The notes beneath the pieces were generated by a model. The model had not been told where the DNA came from, searched no databases, and saw nothing but the letters and a program-made list of their open reading frames with translations. Shown in pieces: positions 57,801 to 63,462 of a stretch of 64,000 nucleotides of DNA. Origin of the DNA: Pisaster brevispinus (lineage: Eukaryota > Echinodermata > Asteroidea > Forcipulatida > Asteriidae); assembly GCA_023634235.1 (NCBI GenBank), contig JAMKCF010000022.1, forward strand, positions 6,130,541-6,194,540, given 5' to 3'. The translations under genes were made by a program, and so were the position numbers. The first letter of the stretch is position 1. Every line of letters starts with the position of its first letter.

Positions 57801-60724
57801 ACGATTTTTTGAGTATTTTTGAATATTTATCATTTAGCATTGGTTCCTATAGGAGTTTATTTAGTGTGGTAAAATGTAATTAGCGTAACTTAGTTAATTA
57901 GTTTACCTAGTTTTAATGACATGAATATTTAGTGAGCCAATCTTGAAACCACCATATCTCAAAAAGTATATGTCCGATCGTCAAACTTTTTTCGATTATA
58001 TACTTGTGGGATACTGTATAACTGTTTGCTGGCCTAAAATGCCGGACGATGTCACCATGACGTCATTTATTACGTGTTTTGTATCTGTTTACAAAACACA
58101 AAACCCATGGCTCTGAAAAGTGGAAGTATTTAGTTGGTTAAAAACCATTAATTTTCAAAATAAGTAGAATTTTAGTTACCCATAATACACAAATCATAGA
58201 GATTCCCTTGATATTCTATTCCTAACCGGTAGAGGACCCATTGCTTTGTGCACAGCCCATTCGATTTGTACATGAGCAACACATGTACATGTAATTCCTA
58301 CGTAGGTTTAGGGTTTTCGTGAGAATGCATTAGATGGAATTTTTTTTTTACCATCGTGTTCTTTATGAAATTTATTAGCATGAAAAACACAATTTTTTTA
58401 CTATGATGTCATCAGGTGTCGAATTACGGTAATCCAAAGCTTATTATTTAAAAAATCATATCTCCTGAACCACAAGTCATAAAGGCGTAACGTTTGTGTT
58501 GTATTGTAGCTTACAACACTTGCGACATTTCATGTACAGTGATGACCTCACTTTGACCTTTACTTCCGGTCCAAACAGGAAGCTCAAAACTTTAACAAAT
58601 CATATCTCCTGAACAACATGTCATAAATTGGTACATGTATAATGTTTTTGTTGTATTGTAGCTTACAACAATTGCGACATTTTATGTATAATCATGACCT
58701 CACTTTGACCTTTACTTCCGGTCCAATCAGGAAGCTCCAAACTTTAACAAATCATATCTCCTGAACCACATGTCATTAAGTGGTAATGTTTGTGTTGTCT
58801 TGTAGCTGGCAACACTTGAGACATTTTATTAAAAACGATGACCCCACTTTGACCTTAACTTCCAGTCTAAGACAAGACCCGATTTTGTTAAACTATATAC
58901 ACTGTGGTGATCACTCTTGATAACAAGCATTCATTTCGAACACGATTACACCATGAACACAAAATACAGAATCAGTTCATATCTTTGGAAAAAAACCTTT
59001 TAGGTCAACAGAACGGAACAGCTTTGTGTTTGTCCACAAACACCTATTGTCTAGTCATTATTGTTATTGTTACTATACCTGGCGGCTTCCCCCAGCCTTC
59101 ACCATTGCCATGATGATGTTCTCTGATGCCATGAAGGGTAGTTCTTGCTTCACATGCTTCTCAATAACCTACAAAAGATTTATCGGTAGGCATTAAAGAT
59201 TTCTCATTTACTACGCCAGTTTAAATCATATCAAATAACAATACAATAATGATTTATTTAGATGTAGTTGACGGAAGAAATACATGAAATAGCCAAGATA
59301 AAACAGGTGAGGTTTCAGAATGTCTTGAAAGTGTGTAATGAAATTGTGTCTCTGATAAATGCTTAATTATTATTATTATGAAAACATACTTCTGGTAATG
59401 AAACCAAGGATGCCTCATAAGTGAACTTAATCACTGTAGCTCGCAAGCCTGAGGAAACCTGTAAACAAGGGTGTTTGCTATGTGAACCAGAAATACTGGG
59501 GTTAACCCCTACTCTTCCACGATAAGTGTTTTGGGTTCTTTTACGTGCACTACCAACCTAAGAGCATGGGACCTACGGCTTTATGTCCCATCCACTACAG
59601 CTCATCACACTCCCCAAATATAAGCCACAGACCAAGATGGAATCCAGCAGTCTGTTGACGGAGAGAGTCCACCGGTTCCTCTAGGAACCACACAAACTCA
59701 AAAGAAAGATTTAACTGAGGCGTGTCAAGGCCGAGTGGTCTAGTTCACCAGACCCAAGCTCTGATGTTGTTAACAGCAAAATGTGATCATGACACTTGTG
59801 CCCTTGAGCAAGGCACTTAATCCATAATTGCTTTGTAAAAAGTTGGGAAGGTATTGCATTCTACTCTATCAACCAGGCTCCTAGTGGATGATACCCTTGC
59901 CTACATCCTTACAGACTGTGAAGGGGGTAACCCTGTTTCAGCCCCAGGAGTAGGTGGCAACGTGCCCCTGGTGGCAGTTGATTTGGGTTGACAGCTCAAC
60001 TCAGTTGAGTGTAGCCCTCACCTTGAAGAGGCCGTCTGGCCTTGTGATGCAAAGAAACTTTTTTAAAACTACATGGGGTCAACGCAAAACTCTCACTGTT
60101 TTGTCATACCACCATACAAACCTTCAAGTATTATCCAGCCCACTCATCATTCTCCTTGTTCCATTTCTATGGTTTTTGATCACCATCCAGGGCTTTCCCT
60201 GTACACTAACCCGATCTTTAACATTGTCTAGTAAAAACTGCTACAGGCTAGTACTAAACACTTCTCAACTTGCCCTGTGGGCTACTAACAAATGTGCAAC
60301 CTATTTATTTATAATGCTCATAAATCATCCTTTTGGAATGTAAACAATATATTTCAAAAAGTGTAAAAACAAGTTTTGAGTGTGTGAATTTAATGTAATT
60401 TGATCAACAAATTGGTTGTGATTGCTACCATAAATACATCAGAAAGATAATGTTTTGACCAAACATGTTGAAAGATTAGGCTAATAGAATATTAAAATAG
60501 TAAAACGCAGATTACAAGTCCAGTTGGCTACTTTTTAAAAAGCTCAAGCCCAAGGCCTGCCATACTTGCAAAATGGCCATTTTACAAAAAAAACTGTGTC
60601 TAGATTTTGGTGAATGTTTCTGGAAATAGTTACCTTTGGGTAGACGACAAGTCCTTCTGTAACATTCTGCAGTGTAATCAGACATGTATCAGCAGTGAGA
60701 AATGCCTCTGCTATGCAAATACGC
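23251..60724 (-). CDS. ADSL: adenylosuccinate lyase, C-terminal four coding exons (5' part off window)
   Basis: Exons on the minus strand in coding order: 60724-60634, 59168-59079, 29968-29792 and 23337-23251 (TAA stop). They encode 147 residues with intact GT-AG sites. The peptide contains [28 protein letters not shown], a block with [20 protein letters not shown], then [30 protein letters not shown] and a final [11 protein letters not shown] segment. These match the C-terminal part of animal ADSL in order. ADSL removes fumarate from adenylosuccinate and from SAICAR in purine synthesis and acts as a cytosolic homotetramer. The catalytic signature loop lies further N-terminal and is not in the window. 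The introns are 1.5 kb, 29.1 kb and 6.5 kb. The 29.1-kb intron hosts a GPCR cluster. No frame damage in the visible exons. The gene is convergent with the peptidase gene. Confidence 0.95.
23520..23700. repeat. relic of the 3184/28356 foldback family
   Basis: Contains 'acaccatgtacatgaaaaac', 'tttaatcagtatgct' and 'tgatcattttcaagagaaag', resembling the central part of the foldback at 28356. Lies in the last ADSL intron. Weak call. Confidence 0.35.
24190..25565. repeat. complex duplicated/foldback region with a 30-bp hairpin
   Basis: 24240-24435 and 25138-25320 are direct relatives ('aagtgataatt', 'caataagtgcctctcgttaa'). 24440-24560 is an inverted relative of 25440-25565 ('aacacaatagtttttgaagg' against its complement). 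Between them a hairpin spans 24718-24790, with arms 'tatcgctttgggcgactggg' and 'cccagccgctcaaagcgata'. A microrepeat of 'gagttgttcgtttatttc' follows at 25620-25680. It looks like a large foldback element that duplicated internally. Confidence 0.6.
25750..27280. other. ADSL intron, no gene recognised
   Basis: T-rich sequence at 25760-26160. A short stretch with repeated 'cagcaccc' words follows at 26200-26265, and then sequence without recognisable coding exons. A few frames of 60-85 codons occur on both strands and show no family resemblance. Confidence 0.4.
27285..27540 (+). mobile_element. SINE family A, degraded copy
   Basis: The head keeps 'ggactcaagctctggtgttt' and the B box 'gggttcgag'. 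The body keeps 'acacttgtgtccttaagcaa' and 'cattattgctttgg'. The 3' part is shortened. Confidence 0.7.
27890..28120 (-). mobile_element. SINE family A-like copy, 3' half
   Basis: On the minus strand it matches 57000-57210: the 'ggctgtatactcccc' block, 'gctgagaaagatt', 'ttggcccaatgacca' and the 'atataagaactttttattat' tail. The 5' head is not recognisable. Confidence 0.65.
28356..28534. repeat. foldback element with about 52-bp arms
   Basis: The arms 28356-28408 and 28483-28534 are inverted copies ('cataaatctcttttgagtag' against 'ctattcaaaagagatttatg'). The loop contains 'caactcaacgtttcgatcag', a word shared with 3270. The 'cgtttcgatcag...ctgattgtctt' layout resembles terminal parts of Penelope-like elements, but that assignment is uncertain. 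Confidence 0.6.
29200..29350 (+). repeat. dispersed repeat, relative of 15095-15240 and 1-215
   Basis: Matches 15095-15240 from 'aggcctggaattt' to 'agaggccatg' in the same orientation, with about 80% identity by eye. No coding function seen. Confidence 0.6.
29627..29735. repeat. foldback element with 44-bp arms next to an ADSL exon
   Basis: The arms 29627-29670 and 29692-29735 are inverted copies with about 40 of 44 positions paired ('tagcagagtctttctc' and 'gagaaagactctgcta'). It lies 57 bp downstream, in the sense of ADSL transcription, of the donor site of the penultimate ADSL exon, so a strong hairpin would form close to a splice site. Confidence 0.75.
29792..29968 (-). CDS. ADSL: ADSL penultimate coding exon
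   Basis: Encodes 59 residues from [20 protein letters not shown] through [10 protein letters not shown] to [10 protein letters not shown], phase 0 at both ends, after an acceptor ending 'ttggtag'. The downstream intron of 6.5 kb leads to the terminal exon. Confidence 0.95.
30030..36674 (+). mobile_element. head-to-tail array of Helitron-like non-autonomous units
   Basis: Units of about 1.2-1.55 kb repeat in order: a (CTT)n head with 'gtccgctaacaaag', a palindrome around TGATGACGTCATCA, 'catcatcggataggcctggt', an inverted repeat of 'acttccggtt', 'gacaagggtctggtt', then 'ccgaacacct', a short hairpin and CTAG followed by T. Such 3' ends are at 31405-31439, 32594-32628, 35092-35123 and 36646-36674. 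The next unit's CTT-rich head follows at once. A hairpin 5-7 nt before CTAG and T is the layout of Helitron 3' termini. No Rep/helicase is encoded. A complex satellite is the alternative. Confidence 0.45.
33285..33360 (+). mobile_element. tRNA-like SINE head (family C)
   Basis: Carries 'ggtggtctggtggtaagaca' and 'gggtttgaatccc', matching the minus-strand copy at 21690-21775. It interrupts the Helitron-like array. Confidence 0.55.
37560..37765. repeat. tandem repeats 3' of GPCR copy 1
   Basis: About two and a half units of roughly 95 bp with 'ttaattgactgagttctgaa', 'ggtgttggagtttgatg' and 'acaagagaactg'. The same array lies 3' of copies 2 (44237-44470) and 3 (50940-51175) and, inverted, of copy 4 (56325-56485). 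It is likely transcribed as GPCR 3' UTR. Confidence 0.8.
37815..38801 (-). CDS. rhodopsin-class (class A) GPCR, copy 1
   Basis: Intronless, 328 residues from the ATG at 38801. That start is chosen because all copies share MDDIIIKLL; the frame runs on to an ATG at 38903, but copy 3 has a stop in the corresponding leader. Seven hydrophobic segments are visible. TM1 has GN (26-27), TM2 LAVAD (Asp55), then NNSS and NTS sequons before a Cys that can pair with the one in ENCT. The TM3 end is ERF instead of DRY, with SRPLQY after it. TM6 has FILVLPG, so the usual CWxP tryptophan is replaced by Val. TM7 has NPVLYGF, followed by a basic tail with CRCHQRR. The N-terminus is very short. Ligand unknown. 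A chemosensory role, as proposed for expanded sea urchin receptors, is inference. Same strand as ADSL, inside its 29-kb intron. Confidence 0.93.
   Translation of the reverse strand: MDDIIIKLLTSLVVVTPIIGSIGFVGNVLVCVTIIYTKTLHNLTNLMILNLAVADALVSASNAPFASISLQYSYHANNSSNSNTSQCTADRLLQFRNTWIYYIFVNSFIAHSVLSLTLANFERFIGISRPLQYTTYFTKRKITLLLLAVWVIPVMVHTPRSIFTIDQYKRENCTIEKLKKPAIFGVAAMILHLLPIAATIWMFIRILINLKQGARNLEEQGIQGPAQELHQAHKKVTSTLAIITTAFFILVLPGAIWFTIALIFQPVQVVEFFNFDVAIWVVLTLLSIMNSTINPVLYGFKYKQLRKAFLTMVCRCHQRRQPNQVGPL
39601..39967. repeat. 82-bp perfect inverted repeat with about 200-bp loop
   Basis: The arms 39601-39682 and 39886-39967 are exact complements (e.g. 'ccttgcggtctcccctc' and 'gaggggagaccgcaagg'). 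Unit 2 has the same structure at about 46305-46671. Unit 3 has only one arm (about 52996-53047), and its following 'loop' sequence runs in the opposite direction, so the palindrome arose when an inverted receptor fragment was added. Confidence 0.9.
40037..40210 (+). pseudogene. truncated inverted GPCR fragment
   Basis: Starts with the same ATG context and [20 protein letters not shown] as the intact receptors and stays parallel through TM1 to TKTLHNL. It then breaks off at about 40166 into Helitron-like sequence and stops at 40208-40210, 57 codons in all. It carries [10 protein letters not shown], closer to copies 3 and 4 than to copy 1. Only about one and a half membrane segments remain, so it cannot be a receptor. 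Confidence 0.9.
40166..41723 (+). mobile_element. Helitron-like sequence within duplication unit 1
   Basis: Right after the truncated receptor comes 'cgaacaccttgtttttg' with a hairpin 'tttttgttgcaacaaaaa' and TTAG. A body follows that is related to 33540-33720 and 35780-36090 ('cttagaccttagtgtg', 'gtgaccctctgtgacctt'). It resumes after the transposon at 42786 and ends with a CTAG terminus at 43378-43381. Confidence 0.45.
41726..42783. mobile_element. 1058-bp TA-flanked DNA transposon, copy 1 (Tc1/mariner-like, non-autonomous)
   Basis: Terminal inverted repeats of at least 25 bp begin 'ccgtaattttcggattataa'; the right end is the exact complement. It is flanked by TA at 41724-41725 and 42784-42785. 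The empty site is readable at about 36086-36100 ('agtgtgtagatgaaaccgc'), with a single TA. Sub-terminal words such as 'gcggtttatacgccg' are repeated. No transposase is found. The interior holds two 'gattggccgtt' (CCAAT-type) words and a 'tgacgtca' motif. A pogo/Tc1-mariner assignment rests on the TA duplication and the ends only. Confidence 0.85.
43378..43381 (+). other. Helitron-like 3' terminus (hairpin + CTAG), unit 1
   Basis: The hairpin 'tttttgtttctacaaaaa' lies directly upstream, preceded by 'cgaacacct'. CTAG is followed by T. Same layout as at 36671-36674 and 50081-50084. Confidence 0.4.
44237..44470. repeat. tandem repeats 3' of GPCR copy 2
   Basis: Same units as at 37560-37765 with an added 'ggattgacaga' word. 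Copy 2 and copy 3 arrays are almost identical, whereas copy 1 differs more. Confidence 0.8.
44519..45505 (-). CDS. rhodopsin-class GPCR, copy 2
   Basis: Intronless, 328 residues from the shared ATG at 45505; the open frame extends to 45607 as in copy 1. It differs from copy 1 at three positions of the shared protein: Ile to Thr in the ECL2 region (CTTEKL), Gln to Arg (YKRLRKAF) and Leu to Ile just after. The last two agree with copy 3, so this gene is a mosaic: body like copy 1, 3' end like copy 3. Motifs [15 protein letters not shown] and NPVLYGF are all intact. Position and orientation in the ADSL intron as for copy 1. Confidence 0.93.
   Translation of the reverse strand: MDDIIIKLLTSLVVVTPIIGSIGFVGNVLVCVTIIYTKTLHNLTNLMILNLAVADALVSASNAPFASISLQYSYHANNSSNSNTSQCTADRLLQFRNTWIYYIFVNSFIAHSVLSLTLANFERFIGISRPLQYTTYFTKRKITLLLLAVWVIPVMVHTPRSIFTIDQYKRENCTTEKLKKPAIFGVAAMILHLLPIAATIWMFIRILINLKQGARNLEEQGIQGPAQELHQAHKKVTSTLAIITTAFFILVLPGAIWFTIALIFQPVQVVEFFNFDVAIWVVLTLLSIMNSTINPVLYGFKYKRLRKAFITMVCRCHQRRQPNQVGPL
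46305..46671. repeat. inverted repeat with loop, unit 2 copy
   Basis: Second copy of the structure at 39601-39967. It differs by one base in the A/T run beside the right arm. Confidence 0.88.
46741..46914 (+). pseudogene. truncated inverted GPCR fragment, unit 2
   Basis: Identical by eye to the fragment at 40037-40210, including the break after TKTLHNL and the same stop. It was carried along by the 6.7-kb duplication. Confidence 0.9.
48429..49486. mobile_element. 1058-bp TA-flanked DNA transposon, copy 2
   Basis: Same ends and TA flanks (48427-48428 and 49487-49488) as copy 1. It was duplicated with the unit, not inserted independently, because the flanks are identical. One visible difference is 'catgctgtttatgcgcc' against 'catgcggtttatgcgcc' near the left end. 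Confidence 0.88.
50940..51175. repeat. tandem repeats 3' of GPCR copy 3
   Basis: Nearly identical to 44237-44470, with one clear substitution ('atagctggttgc' against 'atagcaggttgc'). Confidence 0.8.
51222..52202 (-). CDS. rhodopsin-class GPCR, copy 3
   Basis: Intronless, 326 residues from the ATG at 52202. In this copy an in-frame TAA lies a few codons upstream, so the longer leader seen in copies 1 and 2 is impossible; this supports the MDDIII start for all. It differs from copy 1 at about a dozen places (e.g. [30 protein letters not shown]) and is two residues shorter before TM7 ([11 protein letters not shown]). [17 protein letters not shown] and NPVLYGF are kept. It is transcribed divergently from copy 4, about 3.1 kb away. 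Confidence 0.93.
   Translation of the reverse strand: MDDIIIKLLTSLVIVTPIVGSIGFVGNVLVCVTIIYTKTLHNLTNLMILNLAVADALVSASNAPFASISLQYFYHANNSSNSNTSQCTADRLLQFRNTWIYYIFVNSFIAHSVLSLTLANFERFIGISRPLQYTTYFKKRKITLLLLAVWVIPVMVHTPRSIFTIDQYKRDNCTIEKLQKPAFFGIAAMLLHLLPIAATIWMFIRILINLKQGARNLEEQGIQGPAQELHQAHKKVTSTLAIITTAFFILVLPGAIWFTIALIFQPVVEFLNIDVAIWVVLTLLSIMNSTINPVLYGFKYKRLRKAFITMVCRCHQRRQPNQVGPL
52203..53060 (-). promoter_or_regulatory. conserved GPCR upstream region
   Basis: The sequence 5' of copy 3 is conserved for about 850 bp with that of copies 1 (38802-39660) and 2 (45506-46364) and, inverted, for about 450 bp with copy 4 (54836-55297). Shared words include 'aaaccgtcgactatggttaa' and 'gactggatgggcaat'. 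The conservation may mark a promoter or simply a recent common origin. No TATA box was assigned. Confidence 0.5.
53473..53588. mobile_element. 116-bp MITE with perfect 17-bp ends
   Basis: Ends 'ggggtcgatttcacaaa' (53473-53489) and its exact complement at 53572-53588. The interior is made of palindromic 'ctaggactagtcctaa' words. No coding capacity. It lies between GPCR copies 3 and 4. Confidence 0.88.
53589..54835. other. spacer between divergent GPCR copies, nothing recognised
   Basis: AT-rich, with a short (AAT)n run at about 53731-53745. A few short frames of 60-80 codons occur without family resemblance. No repeats shared with the rest of the window were noted. Confidence 0.4.
55298..56275 (+). 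CDS. rhodopsin-class GPCR, copy 4 (opposite strand)
   Basis: Intronless, 325 residues, ATG at 55298, TGA at 56273-56275. The most diverged copy: [23 protein letters not shown] with a preceding Leu, [25 protein letters not shown] and a shorter loop before TM7 ([19 protein letters not shown]). Landmarks kept: GN 26-27, Asp55, sequons at 77, 78 and 83, Cys87, ERF 122-124, Trp150, Asn172-Cys-Thr, TM6 Pro with Val at the toggle position, NPVLYGF. It reads against ADSL. Its upstream and downstream flanks match the other copies in inverted order, so a whole gene block was inverted. Confidence 0.94.
   Translation: MDDIIIKLLTSLVVVTPIVGSIGFVGNVLVCVTIIYTKTLHNLTNLMILNLAVADALVSVCNVPFGSISLQYVYYANNSSNSNTSQCTADRLLQFRNTWIYYIFVNSFIAHSVLSLTLANLERFIGISRPLQYTTYFTRRKITLLLFAVWVIPVLVHTPQSIFTIDQYKRENCTIEKLENNLFFGIAATLLLLVPIAATIWMFIRILINLKQGARNLEDQGIQGPAQELHQAHKKVTQTLAIITAAFFILVLPGAIWFTIAFTFQPVQVVEFDLAIWIVLTILSMVNSTINPVLYGFKCERLRKAFLTMVCRCHQRRQPNQVGPL
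56325..56485. repeat. tandem repeats 3' of GPCR copy 4 (inverted relative)
   Basis: Two units with 'cagtactcaatccatcaaac' and 'tccaacaccattat', complements of the arrays 3' of copies 1-3. Confidence 0.75.
56645..56730 (+). mobile_element. tRNA-derived SINE (family B), partial
   Basis: Head with 'gatggctcagttggttgagc' and a B-box-like 'ggctcaaatctc', closest to the heads at 6985 and 8035. Confidence 0.6.
56884..57215 (+). mobile_element. SINE family A-like copy with LINE-like tail
   Basis: Head 'tcatggctaagcggcttagg', 'ttcaagttctggtgg' and B box 'gggttcaaatccc'. The body shares 'acacttagtgtccttgagca' with family A, and the 3' half ('cccagggctgtatactccct') with 27890-28120. It ends 'aaatgcgccatataagaact'. 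It appears to be a second subfamily with a different 3' half. Confidence 0.75.
57216..59054 (+). mobile_element. Helitron-like non-autonomous element near an ADSL exon
   Basis: Begins 'gttccaacatagcggtcgga' and ends with 'gaacggaacagctttgtg', a hairpin 'gtgtttgtccacaaacac' (59026-59043), seven bases, then CTAG (59051-59054) and T. This is the same terminal layout as in the 30-36.7-kb array. The body contains 'accatgacgtcat' and 'gtcatcaggtgtcgaattac', also as in that array. It ends 25 bp before the ADSL exon boundary at 59079. Confidence 0.42.
58430..58870 (+). repeat. about 148-bp tandem repeat, three units
   Basis: 'ctttgacctttacttccggt' or close variants occur at 58551, 58703 and 58847, each followed by 'aaatcatatctcctgaac' or similar in the first two. 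Spacings are 152 and 144 bp. It lies inside the Helitron-like element. Confidence 0.8.
59079..59168 (-). CDS. ADSL: ADSL exon (third from last)
   Basis: Encodes 30 residues from [18 protein letters not shown] to [10 protein letters not shown], phase 0 at both ends, acceptor ending 'cttttgtag', donor 'gtatag'. It joins in frame to the exon at 29968-29792 across the 29-kb intron. Confidence 0.95.
59370..59600 (-). mobile_element. SINE family A relative without the MITE insertion
   Basis: Matches 895-978 plus 1232-1390 as one continuous stretch ('gaggaaacctgtaaacaagg' at the junction). It therefore shows the pre-insertion state of the M1 site. Confidence 0.72.
59722..59900 (+). mobile_element. 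SINE family A-like copy, 5' half
   Basis: Head 'gtcaaggccgagtggtctag', 'acccaagctctgatg' and then 'cacttgtgcccttgagcaag'. The 3' half differs from the 9653 copy. A longer open frame at 59954-60343 lies in the following sequence and is not considered a gene. Confidence 0.6.
59901..60633. other. ADSL intron sequence, nothing recognised
   Basis: Contains a 129-codon open frame on the + strand without recognisable family and antisense to ADSL. No repeats shared with the rest of the window were noted. Confidence 0.4.
60634..60724 (-). CDS. ADSL: ADSL exon (fourth from last)
   Basis: 91 nt; after one base of a split codon it encodes [20 protein letters not shown] and then TEGLVVYPK. Acceptor ending 'tttttacag', donor 'gtaact'. 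The split codon implies a preceding exon ending in phase 2, which is not found to the right up to 64000. Confidence 0.95.
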
Positions 60725-60759
60725 CTGTAAAAACCCAAAGAAAATGAACGGGTCTTCAA

Positions 60760-61020
60760 GCGTGGAATGCATCCAATATATGTTTTATAAAACACACACA
60801 CATGTAGTTCATTGTCATTTGAATTTGTTCAATATAAACACAATAGAAACTCGTCCATCCCACACTTTTGAAAATTCCCCTTCTTAACAACATGGATGAC
60901 TTCATGTAGACACCAACCTTCTCCACTGTGACACAACCTTGTTGCTTTGAGATGAACGGGCGGGAATGATTATTTCTGAAATGACGCTGCGAAGAATAAC
61001 TGCAAAGTGTCACAATCATC
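60760..61020. repeat. dispersed repeat shared with 18540-18920
   Basis: Same ordered words as the copy at 18540 ('agaaactcgtccatcccaca', 'tgagatgaacgggcgggaat'). It lies directly beyond the ADSL exon acceptor. Confidence 0.5.
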
Positions 61021-61393
61021 CTGTATTATGTGACCAAGCGGGTTGGTGCGCCTTACAAGCGACCACCCAAGTGTTCTCTCTCTCTCTCTTCTGCAATTAT
61101 TTTTGTCACTTGAGCTCCTATTGTGTTCAATTTTATATCTGTGGATAGGGCTTTGTACCAGGATTCTACTGGACTCTTTTTGTGCTGTGTTTTTGATTCT
61201 ACATTTGCGTTTTTAATGGAAATGTTTCGCTGAGTTTTCTTCTGTATTTGGACTTCAACCATGTTTTGCCATCTACTTGTATGGATTCTTCAATCACCAC
61301 TGTTTATTGAACCTGTCCTTGGTAATTCGGGATAATCTTCTAGCGTGCCTGTTTATTGTACTGTGCTAGTTTTGGCACCTTGCTACTGGAACA

Positions 61394-62374
61394 ATGAAAC
61401 CATTCATCCTTCTGTTGATCATCTTCCTGTTTGGTCTCACACCTTGTGATAACTCCTTACTGGACAACTCATTACTTGGGCCTACTGCGAGCACTTGTTG
61501 GAACTACATGTATATTGGAACAAATGAACAGTATGGAAAACAACATCCTCGACATCATAAATATATGAGTCTTCGCATTCCTTACTATTGCAACTCAAGT
61601 TCTACCTTTCAGCTCCAACTTCTAACATCTGGTGACATCAATCCTAATCCAGGACCTATTTCTTGTAACAATGACAACCCTAGGTCTTCCAGTTCCCGTT
61701 TTTCTCCCTTTACCTATGATCGTGATGAACTCTTACATTTGAACTTGGCTTCCAGTTCTATTGATTTGAATTATACCCTGGACCCTTCTGTTCTGGATCA
61801 TATTAAGCATCTTGGATTAAATGTCACTCAAAGTAATAACTCAAGATGCAATCGTCGTACACATAGAGGGAAAAAGGGTGGGCGTCGACGAATGAAACAG
61901 TCACCCAATTCCTTATTGAATACCTCCATTGACTCTCATCATTTAACTGTACAGTCTAATAGGAATCTTCGCTTTGCTCTATGGAATGCTCACTCTGTTA
62001 AATCCAAAGATACATCTACTGCACTCTGTGATTTTGTAATCAGTCATCAGTTAGATATACTTGCCATCACAGAGACATGGTTAACTGGAGGAGATCGGGA
62101 TAATCGTACTCTTGCCGACATCAGTAACACTTTACCTAACTATGTTTTCCACCACTCTCCACGTCTACACTCAAGGGCAGGTGGTGTTGGTATCATTGTG
62201 AGAACTGGTATTGATATAAAAATTCATCAAAGTCAAGAATATAGAGCTTTTGAACACATGGAGCTCACTTTATCATCAATGTCGTCATCTTTTCGTCTTC
62301 TCATCATCTATCGACCTCCACCTAACAAGAAAAATAATCTCACATTTCCGATGTTTCTTGAAGAGTTTGGATGA
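61394..62374 (+). pseudogene. LINE ORF, first part: 2A-like leader and N-terminal half of endonuclease
   Basis: 326 codons from the first ATG of the open frame to an in-frame TGA. The continuation after the stop is in the same frame and completes the endonuclease, so the TGA is a substitution and not a domain border. The leader before the endonuclease (about 190 residues) has no recognisable ORF1 RNA-binding fold, only a basic cluster (RRTHRGKKGGRRRMK). Confidence 0.88.
61631..61657 (+). other. 2A-like (ribosome skipping type) motif in LINE leader
   Basis: Encodes GDINPNPGP at residues 80-88. The canonical 2A core is D-V/I-E-x-N-P-G-P. Here D, I, N-P-G-P are kept but the Glu is replaced by Asn. 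2A-like motifs near the N-terminus are known from some CR1- and L2-type LINEs of echinoderms and other invertebrates, where some also act with a signal sequence. Activity of this variant is uncertain. Confidence 0.6.
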
Positions 62375-63462
62375 CTAATTGAATCACTCATCGCTAACCC
62401 CTGCAGTTTTCTCTTGTCAGGTGACTTTAATTTTCATATGGATGTTCCTGACAATCGTGAAACTATTATTTTCCGTGACTTGTTAGATACTTCCAACCTT
62501 CAACAACATGTTACTTCATCTACTCATACCGCTGGACATACACTGGATTTATTGATTTCTAATATCACTGATGATTTAATTTCTTCGGTTTCAACTCATC
62601 ATGATCTTCCTTCAGACCATGCTGCTGTGAAGTGTCTAATTAATGTTGCTCGCCCACCAGTATCAACCAAGAAATTACTTACTCGCAAACTTCGTTCACT
62701 TGATATGGCTTCTTTTAAATCTGATATTCGTAACTCTTCTTTGATGACGGACCCTGCCACGAATTTAGATGAACTTGTTATGCAGTATGATTCTGTTCTT
62801 AAGGTTATTCTTGATCATCATGCTCCTGAAGTTGTAAGATCCGTCATACTACGCCCTCATGCTCCATGGTATAGTGATACTCTACGTGCAGCCAAGCAGG
62901 AGAAACGTCACCGTGAGCGAAAATGGTTAAAATCAGGCCTTGCTGTGCATAATGAGTCATACAAAGAACAGTGTACCATATACAGAGACCTTGTTATCAA
63001 TGCTAAATCTAACTATCATCGTTGTAAAATATTGGAGTGCAACCAACAAAATCTGTTCCGTGTTATTGACAAGCTATCTTCTCCCAAGTGTATGAAAAAG
63101 CTCCCAAGTTTTGACAATCCTATTGATCTGGCCAATAATTTCGCCACTTTCTTTGAGGATGAAATTAAGAAATTGTATGGTAGATTTGAGAATATACATC
63201 CATCACCCATCTCCGTTGATATTCATGATCATTGTAACTCTTCGTTCGCCACTTTTCGTGAAGTCACTTCTGACGAAGTGATGAAGATGATCAAATCTTG
63301 TACAGTTACCTCCTGCAAGTTGGACCCTCTGCCATTATCTGTATTTAAGGAGTGTTGTTCTGAACTGCTGCCAGTCTTCACAAAGATTATTAATAGGTCT
63401 TTGTCTTTTGGCCATTTCCCTGATCATCTTAAGGAGGCTTGCATCCTGCCACTTCTGAAAAA
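62375..63462 (+). pseudogene. LINE ORF, second part: endonuclease C-terminal half and connector
   Basis: Same frame as the first part. Contains FLLSGDFNFHMD, HTLDLLIS and LPSDHAAVKC of the endonuclease, then the linker to the reverse transcriptase. The frame ends falsely at 63532 after a frameshift in an A-rich stretch near 63460. Confidence 0.88.

Noticed and set aside
59954..60343. 129-codon + strand frame
   Set aside because: It follows a SINE fragment, has no recognisable domain, and is antisense in an ADSL intron.
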